Assembly (NCBI GenBank): GCA_017621205.1
Contig: JAGATQ010000019.1
Coordinates: forward strand, 1 to 64,000
Direction: 5' to 3'
DNA: 64,000 nucleotides
Source of the DNA: Lachnospira sp.
Lineage (GTDB): Bacteria > Bacillota > Clostridia > Lachnospirales > Lachnospiraceae
In this document: positions 57,078-64,000 of the stretch, piece after piece
How the letters are laid out: each line of letters starts with the position of its first letter
How positions within the stretch are numbered: the stretch's first letter is position 1
Notes under the pieces: model-generated
Database searches by the model: none
The model's input: the letters and a program-made list of their open reading frames with translations, nothing else
Told to the model about the DNA's origin: nothing
Program-made: the position numbers and the translations under genes

Positions 57078-57716
57078 TCACCTTTTTTTACCATTATAGG
57101 TATTCATTGCCTTAGTAACACTGTCAGAAAGAATTATCTCCACTGCTTTAACCGCATCGTCCATGCCCTCTGCAATCATTTCCTGTTGTTCCTTAGGGAA
57201 TTTGCCTAACACGTGATTGACCAGATTCTGTCCCTCCCGCTTCATCCCTACACCAATTCGGATTCGCGTAAACTCTTCACTTTTCAGATGGGCAATGATA
57301 CTCTTCATTCCATTGTGTCCGCCGGCGCTTCCCCGCTCCTTAATTCTAAGCTGTCCCACACTGAGATTAATGTCATCATAAATTACAATTACATCCTCTG
57401 GAGAAAGCTTATAAAAATTCGCTACCGCACTGACACACTCTCCACTATTATTCATATATGTCATCGGCTTTACTAATAGTACCTTTTGTCCCGCAATCAC
57501 ACCCTGTCCCACGCTGCCCTTATGCTTTTGCTGCGTTACATCAATCGACCAGGCATCCGCCAGACGGTCAATCGTTTCAAAGCCAACATTATGGCGGGTG
57601 CCTACATATTCCGTGCCCGGATTACCTAAACCAACAATTACCTTCATCTCTTCTAATTCTTCCTCCTTAAGCTCCTCTGTTAGTCCAAGAAGCTTACGAA
57701 ATAATGCTTCTAACAT
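57078..57716 (-). CDS. pth: peptidyl-tRNA hydrolase
   Basis: Recycles peptidyl-tRNA. The core from MKVIVGLGNPGTEYVGTRHN has the catalytic His of RHN and the later GGHNGMKSI and RIGVG motifs, complete to KGKKR. The frame from 57716 has 212 residues: 23 more at the N-terminus than the usual protein (MLEALFRKLLGLTEELKE), an amphipathic, Glu-rich helix. AGAGGAG is well placed for 57716, while the internal ATG at 57647 has AGGAGG 14 bases away. Either is possible; I take the longer form. Placed between glmU-like and mfd, the common order in Clostridia. Confidence 0.94.
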   Translation of the reverse strand: MLEALFRKLLGLTEELKEEELEEMKVIVGLGNPGTEYVGTRHNVGFETIDRLADAWSIDVTQQKHKGSVGQGVIAGQKVLLVKPMTYMNNSGECVSAVANFYKLSPEDVIVIYDDINLSVGQLRIKERGSAGGHNGMKSIIAHLKSEEFTRIRIGVGMKREGQNLVNHVLGKFPKEQQEMIAEGMDDAVKAVEIILSDSVTKAMNTYNGKKR

Positions 57717-57758
57717 ATTCTCCTCTTCTTACCTGTTAATTAGGTTGTTGCGAAATAT

Positions 57759-58661
57759 CTATAATTCTAAGCCCAACACGGTTCCCGGCGGCACAACGGT
57801 GCCTTCCCTTAACACCAGATTCCCATAAATAAAGCTGTTTGGATAAATAGTCACATCCTGCTCCACTACAACATCCGGTCCAACAAAGGTAAGCTCGGGA
57901 GCCAGAATAGTCACTCCTTCCTTCATCAGACCATAGTTGATACGCTCCTGCATAATTCTTGTGGCATCCATAAGCTGCACTCTGGAATTCACTCCCATAA
58001 TCTCCGTTTCATTCTCCGCGATTACCGCATCAACCTTTCCTCCTTCACTCCGTATGATTTCCAGTGTATCCGGGAGATAATATTCTCCCTGTGCATTGTC
58101 ATTCGTAAGCTTTGAAAGACTATCATAAAGAGCCCCGGATTCAAATAAATACATACCGGAATTAACCTCCTTAAACATACGCTCTTCCCTGGTCGCATCC
58201 TTATCCTCTACATTCTTCACAAATTCACCCTTATCATTTCTGATGATTCTTCCATAACCGGATGGGTTGCCTAATATCGTGGAGAGCATCGTTACCTGAT
58301 TCCCCTGCTCCTTGTGACGCTCCACCAGATTTATTAAAGTATCCCCCTTAATCAACGGAGTATCTCCACACAAAATGAGTGTTTGTCCTTCCTTTCCGAT
58401 AAACTCCTTCGCACACATAACAGCATGCCCTGTGCCAAGTTGTTCTTTCTGCTCCACATATGTTACCCCTGCTCCGATTTTTTTCTTAACCTGCTCGCCA
58501 CCATGTCCGATAATAATACAAATCTGCTCAGCTCCCGCCGCCTTGGCTGCAACGATAGAATACTCCACCATTGTTTTACCAAGCACCTCGTGTAATACCT
58601 TTGGAGTTTTGGATTTCATACGGGTTCCCATACCCGCCGCTAAAATAACTGCCTTTAACAT
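57759..58661 (-). CDS. GlmU-like N-acetylglucosamine-1-phosphate uridylyltransferase lacking the acetyltransferase domain
   Basis: 300 residues with the complete nucleotidyltransferase half of GlmU: LAAGMGTRMKSKTPKVLHEV near residue 7, QKEQLGTGHAV near 72 and CGDTPLIKG near 97. Complete GlmU is about 450 residues; here only the first coils of the beta-helix (TFVGPDVVVEQDVTIYPN) remain and the frame ends with GLEL and a stop. The 42 bases to pth leave no space for a lost second half. It would make UDP-GlcNAc from GlcNAc-1-P; the GlcN-1-P acetyltransferase must be elsewhere, if the product is active at all. Confidence 0.9.
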   Translation of the reverse strand: MLKAVILAAGMGTRMKSKTPKVLHEVLGKTMVEYSIVAAKAAGAEQICIIIGHGGEQVKKKIGAGVTYVEQKEQLGTGHAVMCAKEFIGKEGQTLILCGDTPLIKGDTLINLVERHKEQGNQVTMLSTILGNPSGYGRIIRNDKGEFVKNVEDKDATREERMFKEVNSGMYLFESGALYDSLSKLTNDNAQGEYYLPDTLEIIRSEGGKVDAVIAENETEIMGVNSRVQLMDATRIMQERINYGLMKEGVTILAPELTFVGPDVVVEQDVTIYPNSFIYGNLVLREGTVVPPGTVLGLEL

Positions 58662-58711
58662 TTTACATCATCCTTTCAATCATTATCTATTAAACTTTTT
58701 TAAATAATAAA

Positions 58712-58741
58712 AGAAAACCTATCATATCTGATAGGTTTTCT
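58712..58741 (-). terminator. intrinsic terminator of the rpsF-ssb-rpsR operon
   Basis: AGAAAACCTATCA (58712-58724) and its exact complement (58729-58741) with a 4-base loop; the minus-strand tail is TTTTCTTTTATT. It lies 12 bases after rpsR. Confidence 0.9.
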
Positions 58742-58752
58742 GAAAGTTTCTA

Positions 58753-59016
58753 TTAGTCAGTAGTATAAGGTAATAACGCAACGTGACGTGCTCTCTTGAT
58801 TGCAATTGTCAAAGCTCTCTGATGCTTTGCACAATTGCCAGTGATACGACGAGGAAGAATCTTACCTCTTTCAGAAATGTATCTCTTTAACTTATCAATA
58901 TCCTTATAATCAATGACTGCATTCTTGTCTGCACAGAATACACATACTTTCTTTCTTCTGCGGCTTGGTCTTCTTCTCATCGGAGAATCAGAATGCTCAC
59001 TCTTATTAAATGCCAT
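58753..59016 (-). CDS. rpsR: 30S ribosomal protein S18
   Basis: 87 residues. [25 protein letters not shown] and [24 protein letters not shown] are the family's conserved parts. S18 pairs with S6 on the 30S platform. The ATG at 59016 has AGGAGGT six bases upstream; the open frame begins seven codons before. Last gene of the operon after ssb. Confidence 0.98.
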   Translation of the reverse strand: MAFNKSEHSDSPMRRRPSRRRKKVCVFCADKNAVIDYKDIDKLKRYISERGKILPRRITGNCAKHQRALTIAIKRARHVALLPYTTD

Positions 59017-59039
59017 GACGTAACCTCCTATATCCAATA

Positions 59040-59480
59040 CTAGAATGGTAATTCGTCCTCAATACCATCCTCAATGTTAATAAACCCATCGCCGGATGCT
59101 GCACTCGGTGCAGGAGCCTGTTCCATCGGTGCATCAGCACCATTATAACCTTGGCTTGCCGACTTGCTCTCCGCAAATTCTATCTCATCCACAATTACCT
59201 GAACGGAATATACCTTCTCTCCGTTATTATTGGTGTAATTGTTATTCTGGATAGAACCCACAACAACGACTTTGGTTCCCCGATGCAGATACTTCTCTAC
59301 AAACTCACTCTGCCTGTTAAAGGTAGTACAGTTAAAGAAATCTGCTTCCGGCTGTCCTTCTCTTTTAAATCTTCTGTCCACTGCAATAGTAAAACGCCCG
59401 ACTGCAGTCTGGGAAGCTCCCTGAGAATAACGAATCTCAGGATCTCTGGTCAAACGACCCATTAAAATCACTTTATTCAT
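59040..59480 (-). CDS. ssb: single-stranded DNA-binding protein
   Basis: 146 residues. An OB-fold ([19 protein letters not shown] to about residue 105), a Gly/Ser/Ala/Pro-rich linker and the acidic tail ending DELPF, which binds partner proteins in replication and repair. Start with AGGAGG. Standing between rpsF and rpsR is the usual bacterial order. Confidence 0.98.
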   Translation of the reverse strand: MNKVILMGRLTRDPEIRYSQGASQTAVGRFTIAVDRRFKREGQPEADFFNCTTFNRQSEFVEKYLHRGTKVVVVGSIQNNNYTNNNGEKVYSVQVIVDEIEFAESKSASQGYNGADAPMEQAPAPSAASGDGFINIEDGIEDELPF

Positions 59481-59498
59481 GGAAATTCCTCCTATTCG

Positions 59499-59786
59499 CT
59501 ATGCGTCCTGTTTTACGCATAAGAATCTAAGCACATTGTCCATTATACGAAGTCTTGATTCAACTTCTGCCGGTGTGTTAGATTCTGCATCGAATTGGAT
59601 GAAATAGTAATAGCCAACATTCATCTTCTGAATCTCATAAGCTAATGTCTTCTTACCCGCTTCATCTACATCAGTAATCGTTCCGCCGAAAGTAGTAATA
59701 TGCTCTTTTACCTTCTCGACAACCGCTGTTCTGACGTCATCTTCGATTTTTGCATTAACAACCAACGCTAATTCGTACTTATTCAT
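59499..59786 (-). CDS. rpsF: 30S ribosomal protein S6
   Basis: 95 residues, MNKYELALVVNAKIE to FLCVKQDA, with FGGTITDVDEAGKKTLAYEI as the typical central part. The ATG at 59786 lies nine bases after AGGAGGTG; the open frame continues upstream but crosses the promoter and leader, so it is not coding there. First gene of the operon. Confidence 0.98.
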   Translation of the reverse strand: MNKYELALVVNAKIEDDVRTAVVEKVKEHITTFGGTITDVDEAGKKTLAYEIQKMNVGYYYFIQFDAESNTPAEVESRLRIMDNVLRFLCVKQDA

Positions 59787-59814
59787 AGTTGTTAGCACCT
59801 CCTTTTGGTCTCTG

Positions 59815-59854
59815 GCCCTCGCCTGCCACACATGTCTGCACGACAGCAAAGAGC
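59815..59854 (-). promoter_or_regulatory. structured leader hairpin before rpsF, candidate S6:S18 autoregulatory site
   Basis: On the minus strand 59838-59854 pairs with 59815-59831: six pairs, a two-by-two internal loop, nine pairs, and the loop AGACAT. It lies between the promoter and the rpsF ribosome site. Leaders bound by the S6:S18 complex are known in many bacteria; whether this one has their conserved bulge I cannot confirm by eye. Confidence 0.55.
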
Positions 59855-59880
59855 AAGGAAAATTATTATCACACCCGACT

Positions 59881-59909
59881 ATCTTAACACAACAAGCTTT
59901 CGGTTGCAA
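59881..59909 (-). promoter_or_regulatory. sigma-A-type promoter of rpsF-ssb-rpsR
   Basis: Minus strand TTGCAA (59904-59909) and TAAGAT (59881-59886) 17 bases apart, about 95 bases before the rpsF start. It faces the operon. Confidence 0.75.
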
Positions 59910-59980
59910 GCGTTTTTTACAAAATTGTATTAGTGCATTGGATACGAAATTTAACGTAAACAAAGTTAGTATTCAATGTA

Positions 59981-62815
59981 CTAGTGTACAATCCGGAAAT
60001 GAATCGTCTTGCTTCCGGTATACTTTCCTTTTCCCTTAATCTTAATCGTTCCCTTTCCAACCTTTCTATTCTTGCCATAAGAAACTGTATAATCCCTTCC
60101 TTTTTTCAGCTTTTTGCCACCATTTCGTATGGTAACAGAGGGCTTTATCCGCTTATTTTTATATTTATAATTCTTTACAGATGATATCTTACAGTCACGA
60201 ATCGCCTTTTTCCCAATCTTAAAGCTAAGCTGCCTGCTTCCCCGATAATTACCGGTTCCGGTAACAGTAACCTTAGCCATCCCAAGATTCGTATTCTTTT
60301 GGTAGGAGACACTATAGTCCACACCCTTTAGCAAAGAGGTCTGTCCATCCTTAAGCTGTACCTGTGGGGTCAACGCCCTTGCCCCATATGGCTGTGTTCC
60401 AATGGATGCCGCCTTTAATTTGGAAATATCAGCTGGTGCAATCGTAAAAAATGCTTCCTTGCTTCCCTGATAAATACCTTGTCCAACTACCCTTAACGTT
60501 GCCTGCCCTGCACAGCTATTATGTTCATATTCCACCTTATAATCCGTTCCCTCTACCAGTGTCTCTCCCTGATAGGTCACAGCCGCCTTCGCCTTCTGCT
60601 CCTTCTGGTTATAGGTATAGCTTCCTAAAACTGTTACAGAAGCATCCGCAATATTTCGTTGTACAATTGGGAAGTAAACCTGATAGCTGCCACTGTAAGC
60701 TCCCATCAAGGTAATTGCCGCCCTCGCATTACCAATCGACACATTATCAAAATATTGCACCGTATAATCCTGATTCTCTATCAGTTCTGTTCCTGTCTGT
60801 GCCCTAACAACAAGCTTTGGTGTGACCGGCTGTCCTGTATAGCTCTGTGGAGCAGGTGTCTCTACGGCAAGCAGCGGACTATCTCCAATCATATACGAAA
60901 CCGCTACACTTCCGGTGTAATTACGCAGACCCGTTACCGTCGCCATTGCCGATACCGCCCCAGAAGTTCCCAAAAACTGTCCTGCATTTGCCAGATTATT
61001 GGTATATGTCACAGAATAATCGACATCCTGCACAAGCTCCCGTCCCTGATAGTGCAAGGAAAGCTTCGGTGTTACCAAAGTCCCTACCGCCGTCTGGTCT
61101 GATATCTGGTCTACGCTCACCTTGCTAACATCCACAGGCTTAATGGTAAGCATCTTGGAAATGGTTCCGCTAAAGGTTCCCTGACTGCCACCACTAACCT
61201 CAACCAGTGCTGTTCCCACATTCTCATTATCTGAATATTTTACCGTATAATCCCGGTCAATAAGCAATGTCTTTTTTGCCTTCGTTACACGAACCGTATC
61301 TGCCGGAACATATCCATAACTCGTTTTTCCACCAGCAGTAACACAAACTGCATAATATTTACCCTTACTTCCCTCAATCTTCAGACTAGTACCCTTCTTT
61401 AGTGTCTTCAACAAGGAATAAGAGCTTTCCGGTCCCGAAAACAGCTCACCATTCTTTTTCATGGTTCCGCTATCTGCCTGCTTTTTCTTTGAAATCACCG
61501 TCACCGCAGGCTTCAGCTCTCTCCCTGTATAATCAAGGCTGTCTGGACATTGAATCTCATAGTTATTAAGATTCTCTGACACTACCACCTTACAGCTATC
61601 CGATAATCCGGAAGCGGTCGCTGCTGTGATTACCGTCTCACCACTGGACACACCATAGACATTACCATCCTTAACATATGCCACCGAAGGGCGGGAGGAG
61701 GTCCATATAATATCATCCACTGCTCCCTGAGGCGACAGGGAATGATAAAGATATGCCATGTTGCCGGATTTTAATGTAATACTATCCGAGGTAACAGATA
61801 GTCCGGTAGCAACCTTTTTGGTCGTTATTTCACTCGTCTTATACCAGAAATTACAATCCACGTTACCGCCAATTCCCGGCACCCGTCCCCGGCTCGTATA
61901 TTGCCAGAAAGAGTAGGTTCCATTATAAGCGGTAGCAAATCCTCGGTCCTTTCCATTATTTTTACCGAAATTAGCCAGCCACATCAGTCGGGTCTTTGCT
62001 AGCTCCTCCGCATACAAATGGTTATTCAGCATATCTCCGTTGCCATATACCATCGATGTGTAGCCCGCATTTTCCACCGTCTGGCAAAACGCTTCACAGA
62101 CATTGGTTGCCTGCCGCTTGGACAAATGTGCCTTAAAAAGACGTCCCGACGTAGAAGTATAAAACTCATAATCCAACACTACGGGCATAGAAATATCATA
62201 CCCTTTGATTCGTTTTAAAACAAAGTTGGCTTCCGCCCTTGCTTCCCCTGGCGTCGTTGCTTGGGAATAAATATATACACCAACCTTAAGCTTTGCCTTT
62301 AACGCCCCCTTAATATAGCTTAAGTAACGGGAATCTGCCCGCAACGCCCCGGTTCCTGCACCACGATAACCTACCCTTATAATCACATACTCTACTCCGG
62401 ACTTCTTCACCTTACTCCAATTAATATTGCCCTGCCACTGTGACACGTCAATACCATGTGCCACCCGATAACCACTAAAACGAGCAGCATGACGATAGGT
62501 ACTTCTCGTAAAAGGACTTTTTATAACCGGCATTGTACTTCCAACCATAACATCCGTGTCCTCGTCGGCCTCCATATCCCCAGCATACATATTATCCTGC
62601 TGCATCTTAATTAGCTGCGGATCCGTATCAAGCCCCTGCTTCATCGCCTGCTCTATCTCACTGGTTTGTGCTGCTTCTGTTTCAATGGTTCCCGCATGTA
62701 CTGTAGCAGAAAGCTCCTCTATCCCGGTTAAGCCAGTCACTTTAAACAGCACAATTCCTATCACAAGAAGCAAAGCAAGGCAGCGCCGTCCAAGTCTTTT
62801 TTGTCTATGATTCAT
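59981..62815 (-). CDS. secreted GH25 muramidase with bacterial Ig-like and repeat domains
   Basis: 944 residues. A signal sequence (about 1-40) leads to a GH25 lysozyme domain, about 110-335: HGIDVSQWQGNINW with the catalytic Asp, IIRVGYRGAG, and VVLDYEFYT with the second acidic residues. A Big-2-like domain (about 345-415) and an SH3-like insertion (GYVPADTVRV) follow. Then come about six repeats of the type DYTVxYxxNxxxGxAxVxVxGxGxYxG (about 430-944), the last two strongly basic (KKLKKGRDYTVSYGKNRKVG), which suit wall binding. It should cut the glycan of peptidoglycan for wall turnover. GAGGAGGAG, in the Glu codons of the DUF951 gene, is its ribosome site. Confidence 0.93.
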   Translation of the reverse strand: MNHRQKRLGRRCLALLLVIGIVLFKVTGLTGIEELSATVHAGTIETEAAQTSEIEQAMKQGLDTDPQLIKMQQDNMYAGDMEADEDTDVMVGSTMPVIKSPFTRSTYRHAARFSGYRVAHGIDVSQWQGNINWSKVKKSGVEYVIIRVGYRGAGTGALRADSRYLSYIKGALKAKLKVGVYIYSQATTPGEARAEANFVLKRIKGYDISMPVVLDYEFYTSTSGRLFKAHLSKRQATNVCEAFCQTVENAGYTSMVYGNGDMLNNHLYAEELAKTRLMWLANFGKNNGKDRGFATAYNGTYSFWQYTSRGRVPGIGGNVDCNFWYKTSEITTKKVATGLSVTSDSITLKSGNMAYLYHSLSPQGAVDDIIWTSSRPSVAYVKDGNVYGVSSGETVITAATASGLSDSCKVVVSENLNNYEIQCPDSLDYTGRELKPAVTVISKKKQADSGTMKKNGELFSGPESSYSLLKTLKKGTSLKIEGSKGKYYAVCVTAGGKTSYGYVPADTVRVTKAKKTLLIDRDYTVKYSDNENVGTALVEVSGGSQGTFSGTISKMLTIKPVDVSKVSVDQISDQTAVGTLVTPKLSLHYQGRELVQDVDYSVTYTNNLANAGQFLGTSGAVSAMATVTGLRNYTGSVAVSYMIGDSPLLAVETPAPQSYTGQPVTPKLVVRAQTGTELIENQDYTVQYFDNVSIGNARAAITLMGAYSGSYQVYFPIVQRNIADASVTVLGSYTYNQKEQKAKAAVTYQGETLVEGTDYKVEYEHNSCAGQATLRVVGQGIYQGSKEAFFTIAPADISKLKAASIGTQPYGARALTPQVQLKDGQTSLLKGVDYSVSYQKNTNLGMAKVTVTGTGNYRGSRQLSFKIGKKAIRDCKISSVKNYKYKNKRIKPSVTIRNGGKKLKKGRDYTVSYGKNRKVGKGTIKIKGKGKYTGSKTIHFRIVH

Positions 62816-62818
62816 TGT

Positions 62819-63001
62819 CTACTCCTCCTCAATAAACCCCTTAAAGTTCTTTTCCACCAGTTTTCTCGTAACCATTACCTCATGATTGCATCCCTTACAC
62901 TTTAGTTTAAAATCCATCCCCACGCGTAAAATCTCCCACTGATTCGTACCACAGGGGTGCTGCTTTTTCAATTTGATAACCTGTCCCACTTTAAAATCCA
63001 T
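62819..63001 (-). CDS. DUF951 family protein
   Basis: 60 residues. MDFKVGQVIKLKKQHPCGTNQW and KCKGCNHEVMVTRKLVEK are the recognisable family marks; the Cys pairs suggest metal binding or a nucleic-acid-related fold, but the function is unknown. The ATG at 63001 is nine bases after AAGGAGG; an ATG at 63028 lacks a site. Its stop lies three bases before the start of the muramidase gene, whose ribosome site is formed by its own last codons. Confidence 0.93.
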   Translation of the reverse strand: MDFKVGQVIKLKKQHPCGTNQWEILRVGMDFKLKCKGCNHEVMVTRKLVEKNFKGFIEEE

Positions 63002-63033
63002 ACAGCAATTCCTCCTTAAGGCATACACTACTT

Positions 63034-63082
63034 AATGTCATGGACACTTTTACCTGCAAGCAGGCAATTTGTCCCTGACATT
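63034..63082. repeat. hairpin flanked by 8-bp direct repeats
   Basis: Arms 63034-63046 and 63070-63082 pair over 13 bases with one mismatch; a small CCTGC-AA-GCAGG hairpin sits in the loop. On the plus strand it is followed by TTTTTT. CACTACTT occurs on both sides (63026-63033 and 63088-63095). It fills the space between the membrane protein gene and the DUF951 gene. Confidence 0.55.
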
Positions 63083-63119
63083 TTTTGCACTACTTGGAGC
63101 CTACGCATAGTATACCACA

Positions 63120-64000
63120 TCATGCTGTTCGTTTCCATTTGTTTCGCAAGGAAATAATTGCAAGAGAAAGCCCTGTTACCGCTACAAATAGATAAAAGCT
63201 GATTCCCCGGCTAAGGAGCATACCGCTGCTAAGATAAATACCCGGAAACAACGTTTTAAAAAGAATCATAAAACCACTCTCGCTTACTCCTACCGTTCCC
63301 GGCAGAGGCAACGCACTCACCGCAATAAACATAACTGCCTGCAACAGCACAATATCCCAAAAGCCATACTGTGCCAGGCCAAAAGAATGATAAATCCAAA
63401 ATGGAATACTGTGCAGTGCCGTTATTTGCACCAAAGTGGTAAACAACATGCGAAGCATAAACATCTTGTTTTCCTTTATGTATATGGCACTGCTTTGATA
63501 CTCGCCCACCATCTCATGTGCTTTTTGCTCCCATGCGGACAAATGCTTTGGCGATAACAACTTAACAATTTTCAATACCCCCTGTACCAATTTGAATATT
63601 AATCTTTTAGAAAAAATAGCGATTCCAATGAGCAGTAACAATGCCAGATTTAACAAAACACCAACGGCAAACAAATATTTTATATTACCAACCGTGTTAC
63701 TTAAAAACTCCCATTTTACAGCAAACCCCACCAAAGCATATATAATTGTCACCATCTGATAACTTATCAGCTCCAAAAGTAGTGCAAGAGAAGAATGTGC
63801 CATAGAATAGCAATCCTTGTGCATATAATAAAGCTGCATTGGCTGTCCTCCTGTGGCAGAGGGAGTGATAGAACTGAAAAAGAAGCCCACTATAGCATAT
63901 TTAATTCCCCTTATATAACTGGTTTCACAACCAAACAACCGAAGCCCTCTGCGGATATTACACCCCTCTGCAAACGTAAAAATACACATACAAAAAAAGG
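63120..64000 (-). CDS. lysylphosphatidylglycerol synthase TM-region/UPF0104 family membrane protein (partial)
   Basis: At least 289 residues with seven or so membrane helices. SSITPSATGGQPMQLYYM near the start and ALPLPGTVGVSESGFMILF near the end are the conserved motifs of the LPG_synthase_TM/UPF0104 family, which lacks the catalytic domain of MprF and whose role is unclear, flippase or lipid synthesis being suggested. The frame is open to the window end, and the first helices of the family are missing before the ATG at 63989, so the gene continues past position 64000. Confidence 0.85.
   Translation of the reverse strand, partial: FFCMCIFTFAEGCNIRRGLRLFGCETSYIRGIKYAIVGFFFSSITPSATGGQPMQLYYMHKDCYSMAHSSLALLLELISYQMVTIIYALVGFAVKWEFLSNTVGNIKYLFAVGVLLNLALLLLIGIAIFSKRLIFKLVQGVLKIVKLLSPKHLSAWEQKAHEMVGEYQSSAIYIKENKMFMLRMLFTTLVQITALHSIPFWIYHSFGLAQYGFWDIVLLQAVMFIAVSALPLPGTVGVSESGFMILFKTLFPGIYLSSGMLLSRGISFYLFVAVTGLSLAIISLRNKWKRTA

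Overview
The window reads as a chromosomal segment of a low-to-mid GC Gram-positive anaerobe of the class Clostridia, most like a member of the Lachnospiraceae. Grounds: AGGAGG-type ribosome binding sites before nearly every gene, sigma-A-type promoters, TAA-rich A/T-biased codons, a GH9 endoglucanase lipoprotein, a dockerin-like protein, LtaS-type and TagB/TagF-type enzymes, and no lipopolysaccharide genes. The species cannot be named from the sequence. All genes lie on the minus strand except one coiled-coil gene at 3392-4345, so transcription runs from high to low coordinates.

Right part (64000 to 52.1 kb), housekeeping: a partial lysylphosphatidylglycerol-synthase-like membrane protein, a DUF951 protein, a secreted GH25 muramidase with cell-surface repeats, the rpsF-ssb-rpsR operon with a clear promoter, a structured leader and a terminator, then a GlmU-like uridylyltransferase lacking its acetyltransferase half, pth, mfd and a PrsA-like foldase lipoprotein with its own strong promoter.

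Middle part (52.1 to 15.5 kb), a surface-polysaccharide locus of about 37 kb. A TagB/TagF-like glycerophosphotransferase, a three-domain glycosyltransferase, a DUF2142 membrane protein and two paralogous LtaS-like enzymes point to a polymer carrying or made of polyol phosphate. RmlA here and RmlB, RmlC, RmlD near 5-7 kb make dTDP-L-rhamnose. Eight or more family-2 glycosyltransferases and a Wzm/Wzt-type ABC exporter with a carbohydrate-binding tail build and export the chain. Between 15.5 and 26.2 kb lies a decoration cassette: two parallel oxidoreductase/aminotransferase/acetyltransferase sets for N-acetylated amino sugars, an ArnC/CsbB-like polyprenyl-phosphate glycosyltransferase, two overlapping small EmrE-like flippase subunits and a YfhO-type membrane glycosyltransferase, followed by GlmS. 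No initiating phosphoglycosyltransferase is visible in the window.

Left part (15.5 kb to 1): a dockerin-like protein without signal peptide, two tandem amino-acid ABC transporters in which substrate-binding protein and permease are fused, the rmlB-rmlD-rmlC genes, the lone plus-strand coiled-coil gene bracketed by two copies of a hairpin repeat, the GH9 lipoprotein and a GrpB-family protein.

The most unusual items are the substrate-binding domain of the 10733-12319 transporter, which appears circularly permuted; the hairpin repeat pair, whose two copies differ by compensatory base-pair changes; the amino-sugar/YfhO decoration cassette; three tandem 90-bp hairpin-bearing repeat units inside the polysaccharide operon; and a small conserved-looking ORF broken by an amber codon.
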